Positions 11,275-22,903 of a stretch of 64,000 nucleotides of DNA are shown piece by piece. Where the stretch lies: positions 7,864,501 to 7,928,500 of the forward strand of contig CM072534.1 of NCBI GenBank assembly GCA_036898165.1, in the 5' to 3' direction. The DNA is from Silybum marianum (Eukaryota; Streptophyta; Magnoliopsida; Asterales; Asteraceae). Every line of letters starts with the position of its first letter. Position 1 is the stretch's first letter. The notes below the pieces were generated by a model. The model did not search any database. It was given only the letters and a program-made list of their open reading frames with translations, and was not told the DNA's origin. The position numbers were made by a program, and so were the translations under genes.

Positions 11275-12383
11275 AAATGTTTGGATAAAGCATTGTATGG
11301 ACTTAAACAAGCACCAAGAGCATAGTATGACACACTCACAACTTTTCCTCTGAATTCCAAGTTCAAAAGAAGTACAATAGATACTACCTTATTTCTGAAA
11401 AAGGAAGGTGAGGATATGATTCTTATTCAAATATATATAGATGATATTATATTTGCTTCTACTAATCCAAAATTTTGTAAATTTTTTGAAAAGATCATGC
11501 AAACTGAATTTGAAATGAGTATGATGGGAGAGTTAACTTTTTTTTTATTGGTCTTCAAGTAAAACAGCTTCCCACTAGAATATTCATAAATGAATCTAAG
11601 TATGTTTCTGACTTACTTAAAAAGTTTAACATGTCTGACAGTTCTAGTATTCAAACTCCAATGGCAACTGCCACTAAACTTGAACCAGATTTATCTGGTA
11701 ATTCAGTTGATCAAAAGAAATATAGAGGTATCATTGGATCTTTGCTTTACTTAACAGCAAGTAGACCTGATATAAGGTTTGCTAGATGTACTCGTGCTAG
11801 ATATCAAGCTAATCCTAAAGAATCTCATCTTCTAGCTGCTAAAAGGATCCTTAGATATCTTAACGGTTCTCCTTCATTGGGACTTTGGTATCCAAAGGAT
11901 TCTGGATTTGAGCTAACAGCTTTTACAGATGCAGATCATGGTGGTTGTAAATTGGATAGAAAGAGTACATCTGGTTCATGTCAATTTCTAGGTGACAGGC
12001 TTGTGAGTTGGTCTTCAAAGAAGCAAAACTGTGTCTCAACTTCTACTGCAGAAGCTGAATATGTAGCTGCTGCAATATGTTGCTCACAAGTTATTTGGAT
12101 GCAAATTCAGCTTAAAGATTATGGCTACACTTTCAAAAAGATTCCTCTGTACTGTGATCCTAAAAGTGCCATAGCAATAATAGCCAATCCTGTCCAACAC
12201 TCAAAGACTAAACATATTGATGTGAGGTATCATTTTATAAGAGATCATGTTGAAAAAGGTAACATAGAAATGTTTTTTGTTCAAACAGATTACCAGTTAG
12301 TTGATTTATCTACCAAACCTCTTGATGAGAAAAGATTTACATTTTTGGTAAGCAAACTTGGTATGATGAACTTGACTTCATAA
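11275..12383 (+). pseudogene. Copia-B RT C-terminus and RNase H
   Basis: A broken frame from 11275 gives the end of the Copia RT (KALYGLKQAPRA, then IYIDDIIFAST with the IDD catalytic pair near 11440). The open frame 11631-12383 gives the connection and RNase H domain (SRPDIRFA, FTDADHGG, STAEAEYVA, KHIDVRYHFIRDHV). The KHIDVRYH...LSTKPL ending is typical of Copia pol termini, and the stop is TAA at 12381-12383. The RT N-terminal fingers and palm are absent, so it cannot act. Confidence 0.92.
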
Positions 12384-13474
12384 GTATATTACTCACATCT
12401 AAGTACTAAGAATTCTCTTCTGAACTCATTTTCTTAAACTTCTGAACTTCATACTTCAGAATTTCTGAAATATTTTTTTTTCTCTTCAGAAGTTTCTATT
12501 TTTTTAAGAAGTACAGATTTCTTATTACCAAATTATTTGTAATAACTTTTCTATCACATTTCTATCTAGCTTTATTCAAGGGGGAGTTTAGGTAAAAAAA
12601 ATTTCCTCTTCATTCTTGTTTCAAGAGGTAGTTTTTGATTTATCACTGTTAATACTGACAACCTTGATCTATTCTTATTTCAAGGGGGAGTTCTAACAGG
12701 AGATTTCTTTCTCTGGAATGCAATATCAAAGCATAGACACATTTTTCTAAGATATTCAATCATTTTTGAATTGCTCAAACTACTTCTGAAATACATCAAA
12801 TTTTTTTCTTTCAGAAGTATGCATTTTAATATTTTTTCTTTCTTCTGAAAGGAATGTTTCATTTTTGAAATATTTCTGAAGAAATAATCATTAAAAGTAT
12901 GGACAAACTTTTCTTGACACTTACTTTCAGTTATTCAAACTATTTCTGAATCTTCAAATTGTTTCAGATTTCAGAAATATGTAGTTTAAGTGGATTTCAT
13001 TCATATTGTGAAGATATTTCATTGATTCTGAATTGTTTCCCAGAACTTCTGAACTTCACTTCTGAACTCTTTCTCAGAAGTTCTGAACTCTTCATTCATA
13101 AGATCACTACTCTTTGCGCGTGGCCGATGTGTTATTTTCTTATTGGCTATTCTTTAAACGGTTCATTAATCCAGATTACATGTTTAATCGTCATTACTTT
13201 TAGCCTACTTTTCTGCCACGTGTCCTACATCTATCTGCCACGACATAATCATACGATTAAACTCCATGACTTCATCATCTTCATCATTTTACTCCGATTT
13301 TTCCCTCTGAAACCTATTCTCTGCAATTTTTGAAAATCCTCAACTCTTAGAAGCTGAAAATTTGTCAATCATCTCTCAACTAATGCTGATCAACCGATTG
13401 TCTCTGCTAAATCTACTTTCAGCAATACTGATGATTCATCAAGCATACGATCATTCAAAATTGTTCCAAACACG
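12384..13474 (+). other. Copia-B spacer between RNase H and extra ORF
   Basis: No gene is seen. It is rich in TTCTGAA heptamers. Two polypurine runs CAAGGGGGAG occur at 12577-12586 and 12681-12690; the second is followed at once by TTCTAACA, identical to the last eight bases of the Copia-B LTR. In simpler elements a polypurine tract of this kind lies directly before the 3' LTR. Confidence 0.6.
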
Positions 13475-15009
13475 ATGACCATTGGTTCGATTGAAGTTCC
13501 ATTGAACATAGACTTACTGATTGAAGACACTGCAACAAACATTATGGATGTCGTTGGTTCTTCAAACCCAAACCCTAACCCTAATGTTGAAATTGGGGGA
13601 AATAAAATGGAGCCGATTGAACTCAATTCTGAATCTTCTTCTCGAGTTGCTGCTTCTGATTCTACTGGTTATGGTCCTGATCTTTCCAAACAAACAATCC
13701 CAGTTGGTACTCGAAAAGCAATTCAGAAAAACAATGCTGCTCTAAACTTAAAATCTGAAGAGTTCACTAATGATCAACAAATTCTCATTGAGCTGTATAA
13801 AAAGCATCCATTCAGAACAACTATGACTAGGCACTTCCAAGTTCCTGAAGAATATTTACAGCAACTGTGGTATTATGCTGAAATTGATAAGAATCAAATG
13901 GCATTTCTTCTCTTATTCATGGTTATCGTTTCCACATAGTAACTACATATCTAAGGTCTATCCTAAAGCTTCCAAAACCAATTGTGGTTAATGGTCAAGA
14001 AACTTTTGATGTCATTCCTACCAATTCTGAGTTGTGTGCTGATTTCTTGAAGCTAGGATATTCACAAAATCTAAGTGCCTTAAGTTCTTTCAGAAGAAAG
14101 TATTTACCTCCAATTTGGTATGCTCTATTCACATTTCTTAACACCTGTGTAGCTGGGAAACATTCAAGTTTGGATCAAGCATCTGCTAATATGAGGATCA
14201 TATTTCATGGTATTGCTTTCAACAAGAGATATGATTATGCAAATCTAATTTTTGAAGATATTCAGACTGCCATTTCCAAAAAGAGCAAGTATCCTTATAT
14301 TCCATATTAGAGGTTCTTTCAAATTTTCATCAAAGGCGATATGAGGTCAGTTCCATCAATACCAAGGCTTGATAATGATGTGTTTGTTACATTGTTTACT
14401 ATGGATAGCTTGAGGCCATCTCTTGCTAAAGAATCCTTTCCAAATGTTGTACCTCTGTTCCCTGAGTTATTGGCATACATCCATCCTAGGAACAAATGGT
14501 TAAGTGAGTATTGTGAATCAATGGAATTACCTAAACCAGTAATCTCTTCCCCTGATTCAAATCCTAGAGGTGTGTAAAGTGAGGGGTCTAGATCATTTAG
14601 TGAGAGAGGGGATGAAGTTCAAGGTGGGGAACAACCTCAAAGTGAAGAGAGGCAAAATCTACTGCTTCACGCAATCTACTGCTTCACCTGTTACTAGTCG
14701 GGCATCCACACAATCTACTGCTTCACGCTCTTTAGTGGGTAGTATGAAAAAGCCAGTGAGCCCATGGCAACTTTTGATAACCCCCCCAGCCACTCACCCA
14801 TCTCTCAACAGAAGGGTGTTTCAACAACACATATGGGGCAAATAACTTATCTACCATTTCATTCTTCTGTGGAGGATGCAAATGTTGAAACAAAAGGATA
14901 TATTCCCCCCTTCATAGAAATGTGCACATTGAGTCTGAGAGTCCACTCAGTGTTGAGCCTAATGATCCACTACATGTGGAATTCTTTCACACTAGCACAC
15001 ATCTTTCAG
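13475..15009 (+). pseudogene. Copia-B extra 3' ORF, first part
   Basis: Frames at 13475-13939, 13984-14310 and 14341-14577 form one protein broken by shifts and stops, preceding the Athila insertion at 15010. Visible features are an Asn/Pro tract (NPNPNPN), a region with QQILIELYKKHPFRTTMTRHF, and a helix-rich part with RKYLPPIWYALFTFLNTC and VPSIPRLDNDVF. I recognise this layout from ORFs after RNase H in some Asteraceae Copia elements, but no biochemical function is known to me. It is not an obvious envelope protein: no signal peptide or transmembrane segment is clear. It continues at 22904. Confidence 0.6.
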
Positions 15010-15014
15010 ATGTC

Positions 15015-16662
15015 TGATATGCATTGAGAATTCATAGCATAAAGCACTTAATCTTACGCTTTTAGTAGTTTATTTTACAATTTATCCCTAAACTTGAGTC
15101 CTTTTATTTATTATTTTCCCTTTTCTTATTTCATGGAGCTAAGTAATGATTTACCTGTTTTATTTAGAAAAGGATGTAGATTAGTATTAAAAATATTGGT
15201 GCAGGCTGTTAATTGCTGCAACATTCTTGCAGTAGGGATGAAAAGTAACTTTTTGAAAAGCTTAATGGATTCAGCCGTGGATGAGCAAAGTTTAGACTTT
15301 CTGTGCAAGCTTCCTTCAAGCAAAGAAAAGATTTCTGACAGCTAATAAAAAGTTTGCATGAGCTCAAGATCTAGAAGATTTGCTTTTTGACTTTGTGTAC
15401 GTACTTTATTATCCATTGGGTAATAGCATTATCCATTAGACTCTTATCTTTTGTTTCTTCCTCATGGTAGTATAAATATGAGGAGTTGATTTTCTTTTGT
15501 AATCATCCCACTTCAGATTGTAATCTGATTTTACTCTCTCTAATGCAAGTATGAAGTAATAAGTTATAAGTGACTTCTTGAGTTCTTGAGTTTTTATTTA
15601 ATTATTGTTTACTGGAGTTATTTGCTGCAGCATTCATCCACTGTTTTACATTATTTCCTTCGCGTATAATTTACTTTCAGCAATTTACTTTCCGTCATTT
15701 ACATTCCCGCATTTACTTTAAGTCATTTATTTCTTGTCATTTAATTATGTCTTTCCTTATTGTCTTTTACGTTTCATGTACTTTACTTTCAGCTATGAGT
15801 AGCTAAATACATTAGTGTGGGTATGAGACAAAGGGTGAGATTGTAAACCAAAGGAAATTGGACGTTGTTCTTCAATAACGATGTTCCAGTATTTCATTCT
15901 AAGTATTATCAAAACCAATCACACTTCTTGACGGGTTGATCACTTGGAAAGTGTTAAAGTGCCATTGACTTAGAGATAAGCCATTGAAATACACGTAAAC
16001 TTGAATGATATAAGAGGTAGACTTGAGAAAGTTGCCGACAACGAGAGTTGTCATTTATATTGTTTAATTTATTAACTCCCAACGAGTTGGTCACTTATGA
16101 AAGTGTTAAAAGTGCACAAGGTTCATACATGAACTATTTAGAACACACACCAACTTGAATGATATGGGAATCAACTCGAAAGAGTGATTTTTAACAAAGA
16201 TATTTGTTTATCCATAAATCTTGAGGAAACTGTTGTCACTTTCACTAGTCCTGATATCACATAGAAATATTGATTGAAAGCTATAAAATCAGTGCAATGG
16301 TTAAGTCCGAAAGGAATACCCTCAAGGTTAATGGTGCAACTAGTTATTGTGAACTACATACCGAAAGGTATTAGTCCTCTAACATTTGTGTTTACGTCTT
16401 ACGATATGTCTTATACCCGTACTATCTTTATTATTCTGTCATATAAACTGTTAACCAAACAAACAATCAATCATATTCTTCAAATTCATCATCTGAATTA
16501 ACTTCTTTCATCAGACTTTTAATTAACTTTTACTACAATCTCTGTGGATGATACTCGGTACTTTGTACCATTTTACTACTTGAAAGGCGATAGTAGGATC
16601 TAAAGTATACTTGCTTTTGATCTTATTTGTCACGTATCTTAGGGTATATAAAACACCTATCA
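15015..16662 (+). repeat. Athila 5' LTR
   Basis: It starts TGATATGCATTGAG and ends AACACCTATCA. It is nearly collinear with 21258-22898, with a few mismatches per hundred bases by eye. The short frames at 15094-15345 and 21337-21588 are the same LTR sequence and are not genes. Confidence 0.95.
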
Positions 16663-16668
16663 AGTTTT

Positions 16669-16680
16669 TGGCGCCGTTGC
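16669..16680 (+). other. Athila primer binding site
   Basis: TGGCGCCGTTGC lies six bases after the LTR end. This is the primer site usual for Athila/Tat Gypsy elements, generally ascribed to a tRNA-Asp primer. Confidence 0.85.
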
Positions 16681-16773
16681 AGGGGATTGGCAAGCTAAAA
16701 GTTTATTTTTAAGTACGATAAAAGATTTGAGATTTCTAAAACCGTTGAAATTGGTGTATGCCAAGAATAGACC

Positions 16774-18592
16774 GTGGAGAGTTACTTGAAATTGATCCTG
16801 ATATTGAGTCCGCCAAAGGAGGGCTCAAAGAGAATTGTTGCTCAGAACCTTTCTGAAATGGCGCAACCTCCCCCATTTTTAGATGGACCACCACCATTTC
16901 CACCTTTTGGAGCACCACGACCACCACCACCTCCATTCGTTAGAAATCCCCCAGAACATCCTTTTCAAAACATTTTTCATCATGAGGATGATAACGGAGA
17001 TGACACGGAGTCTGAAAATAATCATGAAATGGAAATGAACCAAGAGTGCAACCAATAAATATAGTAAATCTTGCAAATTCTAAAGATGGACGTATAATGG
17101 ACTATGCCATCCCTGATTTTGAGCAATTTAACTCAGGGATAGCTAGACCCCATTTTACGACCACCCATTTTGAACCTAAACCGATCATGTTCCACATGTT
17201 ACAAACAAATGGGCAATTTGCTGGAATACCAACAGAAGACCGGCACTCACACCTGAGATCCTTTCTGGAAGTCTGTAACTCATTCTTGATCCCAGGGGTG
17301 TCAAATGACTCCCTGAGACTTACTTTGTTTCCATTCTCCTTACGGGATCGAGCAAGAGATTGGTTAAATTTCTTAACCCCAAGTTCGGTAACATCATGGA
17401 ATGACATGACCGAAAATTTCTTGCGAAAATATTTCCCCCCCATCAGGAATGCTAAGTCCCGAACAGACGATGAAGCTATTCCTGATGCATGGGAAAGGTT
17501 TAAAGAGCTGTTGAGAAAATGCCCTCACCATGGCATTACTTACTGTATTCAACTCGAGACATTTTACAAAGGTTTAAATGTCACTACAAGACAAATGCTC
17601 GATGCGACTGAAGGAGGTGCCTTCACAGCCTGTACCTATAATGAAGGATTTGCCTTGCTTGAAAAGATTTCTGAAAATAATGGACTTTGGGTTGATCCAC
17701 GTGCTACATCGCAAAAGAAGGTTGTTGGAATTCACGATGTAGATGCATACACAGCTTTAACAGCTCAGCTTGCTTCCATGGCTAATATGCTTAAAGGCAT
17801 CAGTTCAGGCCATGGAGCACAACCACCTATCTCTACACAAACTCAAGCAGTCCTCTCAGTGCAATGTGTTTGTTGCGGAGGGGAACATTCTTATGAACAC
17901 TGTCCTACAAACTCTGAATCTGTAAACTATGTTCATAATAAGTCTGATCCATACTCCAACAATTACAATGCCAGTTGGAAACAACACCCAAATTTCTCTT
18001 GGAGCAGTCCATCTTTAAATCCACCTGCCCCAAAACAACAAACTCGAATTTTCAAAACCAAGCAAGCAGTTCAAATTCTCAAAATTTTCAGCCACAACAA
18101 CAGTACCAAAGCAAACCATCTCAACCTCCACCTCCACCATACACCCCATCACCTTCTTTAGAGAAGACCTTAAAGACATACATAACTCACACACAATCAG
18201 CAATGGCTCAGCAAAATGCTACTATAGCCCAACTTCAATTAACAACAACTCAACAAAGTGCTGCCATAGCCCAACTTCAAACAACAACAAATCAGCACGG
18301 TGCATCCCTAAGAAATCTAGAGACACAAGCCAGTCAAATTGCTCTGAATCAAAACAATCGAGCCTTGGGCACTTTACCTAGTAACACAGAAATCCCAAAA
18401 GTAGAGCATGTGAAGGCCATAACCCTTAGGAGTGGAACAGAATTACCAGAAGCCATACAAAACACAGAACCAGCTAAGTCCATACCAAAGACTCCACCAT
18501 TGGCACCAGATAGTTCAAACCCATTAGAAGACCAGTCATCTAAGGTTACCACCTGTTCTCCAAAAACTGATTCTCCTTTGTTAACAGAATAA
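16774..18592 (+). pseudogene. Athila gag, broken
   Basis: A Pro-rich N-terminus (PPPFLDGPPPFPPFG at ~16873-16917) leads, across a stop at 17056, into the retrotransposon gag domain at 17046-18161 (RSFLEVCNSFLIPGVSNDSL; FFPFSLRDRARDWL-type motif; TWERFKELLRKCPHHG-type motif). A zinc knuckle CVCCGGEHSYEHC is near 17867-17905. A frameshift near 18000 moves reading to 17975-18592, which is Gln/Ser-rich with AQLQLTTTQQ repeats and ends at TAA 18590-18592. The family assignment to Athila rests on this gag, the protease and the primer site. Confidence 0.88.
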
Positions 18593-19588
18593 GCCATTAA
18601 GAAAAAGTCTATAGAAGTAGAGGTTGTATTAGACTCAAAGACTAAGACCTCTAGCATACAAGACCCATCTTGCTCAACTCATTCAAATAAACCCGTCATT
18701 AAACCAGTTCCTCCTTATGTACCTTACCCCCAAAGGTTAAGGAATAATAAGGATGAACTGCAATTTTTGAATGTGTTTAAAGCATTGCATATCAACATAC
18801 CCCTTGTTGAAGCAATAGAGCAGATACCCAATTATGCCAAATTCCTTAAAGATATCCTCGGTAAGAAAAAGAAATTAATTGAATATGAGGTTGTAGCTCT
18901 TACCGAGGGATGTAGTGCCCTTCTGACCAACAAAATACCTCCTAAGCTTAAAGATCCGGGAAGTTTTACTATTCCCTGTTCAATAGGTGGAAAGAAGATA
19001 GGGAAGGCTCTGTGTGACTTAGGTGCTAGTATCAACCTAGTGCATTTATTTGTGTATAACACCTTGGTACTAGGAGAGGCAAGATCTACAACTGTCACAC
19101 TCATATTGGCCGATAAGACCATTGCCTATCCTAAGGGAAAAATAGAAGATGTCCTAGTTCAGGTTGAAAAGTTCATATTTCCGGCGGATTTCATTATTTT
19201 GGATTTTGAGGCTGATAAAGATATTCCTATAATTTTAGGAAGACCCTTTTTGGCCACCGACAGAACTTTGATAGACGTCTAAAAAGGAGAGCTGACTATG
19301 AGATTTCAAGACCAAAAAGTCATATTCAATGTTTTCAACTCCTTAAAATACCCTGACTATATGGAAGAGTGCTCTAGGATAAGTGAAATAGAAGAGTTGT
19401 GTTCTGAGATAGGAGTTAGAAAAGCCTCTAGGTTGGAAGAAGAGGATGATGCAATAGGAGAAGAGAGTGTTGAGAAGTTAAGTGTGGAAGAGGAGAAAGT
19501 TGTGACTGACCATGTTGCTAGGTTGGAAGTGTTGGAAAATAGTGAGCATAAGAGTTTATCTCAACCATCATATCACCACCTGACCTAG
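18593..19588 (+). pseudogene. Athila aspartic protease region
   Basis: After the stop at 18592 the frame continues with PYPQRL. The long frame 18767-19282 contains ALCDLGASINL near 19006-19038, the Athila version of the aspartic protease active site (DLGAS in place of DSGA/DTGA), and IILGRPFLAT near 19230. A TAA at 19280 separates it from 19298-19588, an acidic Glu-rich spacer. The protease would process the Gag-Pol polyprotein. Confidence 0.85.
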
Positions 19589-19590
19589 AG

Positions 19591-19986
19591 TTGAAACAAC
19601 TCCCATCTCATTTGAAGTATGATTTTCTAGGAATAGAAGGCAAATTGTCTGTCATCAATTCATCTACCCTAGATTTGCATCAAGAAAAAAAGTTGGTGGA
19701 TATGCTGAAGTTACACACAAAAGTATTGGGATGGACCATTGACGACCTAAAGGGGACTAGTCCTTCTTTTTGTCAACATAAAATTATCCAAGATGATAAG
19801 AACTACACAGAAGTGCAAAGAAAATTGTCTATTTTTAACAGAGCCATAAATAGGTTGTTAGGTCTCTCACCTCACATACAATCAGAGGATGATACACTCT
19901 TGCACACTACCTTTGAGGAATATTTGATTGATATTATGACTTTATGTGGAATGCTTGAGACTGAGAGAGAGAGAGGCTTACAATAA
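19591..19986 (+). pseudogene. Athila pol start, RT core deleted
   Basis: KQLPSHLKYDFLG and LGWTIDDLKGTSPSFCQHKI are the conserved stretch just before the Athila RT domain. After about 19815 homology is lost, and no RT, RNase H or integrase motif follows. The element must therefore depend on enzymes from another copy, or is dead. Confidence 0.82.
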
Positions 19987-20461
19987 GACTGCAAATTTGT
20001 CCTTTGATGATAATGTGTGGATTAACTTTGTTAGACATTATTTATCACCCGCTACTCATAACAACTCCATATCTACGGAAAAGATGTTGCTTTTGTGTTG
20101 TCTTATAACAGATAAGCGAATTAATTTTGAAAATGACATTTGCAAGAGCATAAAGTACTATTTTGGAAGAGATAAAAAGGATATGGATGTTGCTACTCTA
20201 GAAGAGATGCTCATGATGCAAGACTTTCTTGGGAAAAACAACAACTTCACAGATCTGTGGGTTGATCCAAGAAAGAAATTTATAGAAGCAGTAGAGATGA
20301 TGGAAGCTGAGTTAGTAGACAAAGGACCAAGGAAAATTAGGAAAGACATAAAGAAGATCAAGGCATTGATGGCCAAAGTCAAGAAGTTGAAGAAAGAAAA
20401 GGCAGCTGCTGTTGCTGCAACAACCACTACTGTGCAACAGGCATCTACTCCTTTGGAGTAG
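19987..20461 (+). pseudogene. Athila env-region ORF fragment
   Basis: The frame reads WINFVRHYLSPATHNNSIS and MLLLCCLITDKRINFEND, a pattern like the putative plant transposon protein domain often found 3' of Athila pol. It ends with a basic coiled coil (KKIKALMAKVKKLKKEK) and a stop at 20459-20461. Athila elements carry an ORF of unknown role here, sometimes called env-like. No membrane segment is evident in this fragment. Confidence 0.6.
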
Positions 20462-21257
20462 AACAGGTTCTAAATCATTTCCCTTAGTCTCCATGTTTTT
20501 TTTTCTTTATTTCTTTTTAGTATTAGAGTCAGGGCTACTTTGTTGTATTATTAGGATTTGTTTTTATGTAAGATTAAATGTGTCAAGTTTGCTTTTGAGT
20601 TCATAGCCCAAATAATTCCATGGTTCGGACTTGTCACCATTGGTTTATGTTCTTGCTAGAACTAGCACACACTTTTTGGGACACACTTTAACTCACACAA
20701 TATACATTTGGGGAATGAAATAGGCCATTATTCTAAATACTAGCCATTTGTGCCCTCAAATATATCATACAAACCCCACAAAGCCAATGAGGGCATTGTC
20801 ATATTTAAGTTTGGGGGAGGGTTGAGTTGTCCACGAAGGTCAAAAACAGCAATACAAAAGAGGACATCTATCAAATATCAACTTAGTTTGGAATATATTA
20901 CAGCAAATGCAAGGGTCATACAAAATTGAAAAATTCAAAAAGAAAATCTTCTAAAAAAAAGATGTGTTAAAAGCATAAAAGATCAAAAGATAGAAACCCT
21001 ACAAAAAGCCCTATGGACTCCAAATGTTTATTGTGTTGAGTTTAACAAAGAAAAGTTGTTGCTAGCATATGGTTCACACATAATTAATGGATATGATAAG
21101 TTTTCTAGGTATTTATGAAAGGCTATGGTACTTATATTAGCATGTTTAACATCATTAATGCACTTAATGCCTAATCTTCCATTTTTCAAAAATTTGAGTC
21201 ATTTTTTATTTTGTCTTTTTGTTGTTTGGGGACAAGCAACACTTTAAGTTTGGGGTG
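20462..21257 (+). other. Athila 3' untranslated spacer with polypurine tracts
   Basis: No gene is visible. Purine runs TTTGGGGGAGGG (~20811-20822) and AGTTTGGGGTG (21247-21257) occur; the latter directly precedes the 3' LTR and is the likely plus-strand primer. Confidence 0.75.
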
Positions 21258-22898
21258 TGATATGCATTGAGAATTCATTGCATAAAGCACTTAATCTTAC
21301 GCTTTTAGTAGTTTATTTTACAATTTATCCCTAAACTTGAGTCCTTTTATTTATTATTTTCCCTTTTCTTATTTCATGGAGCTAAGTAATGATTTACCTG
21401 TTTTATTTAGAAAAGGATGTAGATTAGTATTAAAAATATTGGTGCAGGCTGTTAATTGCTGCAGCATTCTTGCAGTAGGGATGAAAAGTAACTTTTTGAA
21501 GAGCTTAATGGATTCAGCCGTGGATGAGCAAAGTTTAGACATTCTGTGCAAGCTTCCTTCAAGCAAAGCAAAGATTTTTGACAACTAATAAAAAGTTTGC
21601 ATGAGCTCAAGATCTAGAAGATTTGCTTTTTGACTTTGTGTACTTTATTATCCATTGGGTAATAGCATTATCCATTAGACTCTTATCTTTTGTTTCCCCT
21701 CATGGTAGTATAAATATGAGGAGTTGATTTTCTTTTGTAATCATCCCACTGCAGATTGTAATCTGATTTTTCTCTCTCTAATGCAAGTATGAAGTTTTAA
21801 GTTATAAGTGACTTCTTGAGTTCTCGAGTTTTTATTTAATTATTGCTTACTGCAGTTATTTGCTGCAGCATTCATCTGCTGTTTTACATTATTTAATTCG
21901 CGTATAACTTACTTTCAGCAATTACTTTCCGTCATTTACATTCCGGCATTTACTTTAAGTCATTTATTTCTTGTCATATAATTATGTCTTTCCTTATTGT
22001 CTTTTACGTTTCATGTACTTTACTTTCAGTTATGAGTAGCTAAATACATTTGTATGGGTATGAGACAAAGGGTGAGATTGTAAACCAAAGGAAAGTGGAC
22101 GTTGTTCTTCAATAACGATGTTCCATTATTTCATTCTAAGTTTTATCAAAACCAATGACACTTCTTGACGGGTTGATCACTTGGAAAGTCTTAAAATGCC
22201 ATGGACTTAGAGATAAGCCATTGAAATGCACGTCAACTTGAATGATATAAGAGGTAGACTTGAGAAAGTTGCCGACAACGAGAGTTGTCATTTATATTGT
22301 TTAATTTATTAACTCCCGACGAGTTGGTCACTTATCAAAGTGTTAAAAATGCAATAGATTCAGACATGAACTATTTAGAACACACACCAACTTGAATGAT
22401 ATGGGAATCAACTCGAAAGAGTGATTTTTAACAAAGATATTTGTTTATCCCTAAATCTTGAGGAAACTGTTGTCACTTTCACTGGTCCTGATATCACATA
22501 TAAATATGGATTGAAAGCTATAAAATCAGTGCAATGGTTAAGTCCGAATGGAATACCCTCAAGGTTAATGGTGGAACTAGTTATTGTGAACTACATACCA
22601 AAAGGTATTAGTCCTCTAACATTTGTGTTTACGTCTCACCACACATCTTATACCCATACTATCTTTATTATTCTGTCATATAAATTGTTAACCAAACAAA
22701 CAATCAATCATATTCTTCAAATTCGTCATCTGAATTCACTTCTTTCATCAGACTTTTAATTAACTTTACTACAATCCCTGTGGACGATACTCGGTACTTT
22801 GTACCATTTTACTACTTGAAAGGCGATAGTAGGATCTAAAGTATATTTGCTTTTGATCTTATTTTTCACGTATCTTAGGGTATATAAAACACCTATCA
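21258..22898 (+). repeat. Athila 3' LTR
   Basis: It is the direct repeat of 15015-16662, ending AACACCTATCA. It is followed by the duplication ATGTC at 22899-22903. Confidence 0.95.
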
Positions 22899-22903
22899 AT
22901 GTC

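Larger units (their letters stand above)
15015..22898 (+). mobile_element. Athila-type Gypsy element, deleted (innermost of the nest)
   Basis: LTRs of ~1.65 kb (15015-16662, 21258-22898; TGATATGC...CCTATCA) carry exact flanking duplications ATGTC at 15010-15014 and 22899-22903. The internal region of 4.6 kb encodes gag, an aspartic protease, the start of the pol region and an env-region-like ORF, but no RT core, RNase H or integrase. The primer site is of the TGGCGCCGTTGC type seen in Athila/Tat elements. It interrupts the extra ORF of Copia-B. Confidence 0.95.

Noticed and set aside
15094..21588. A repeated 83-residue protein (15094-15345 and 21337-21588)
   Set aside because: It lies in the Athila LTRs at the same offset and has no domain.
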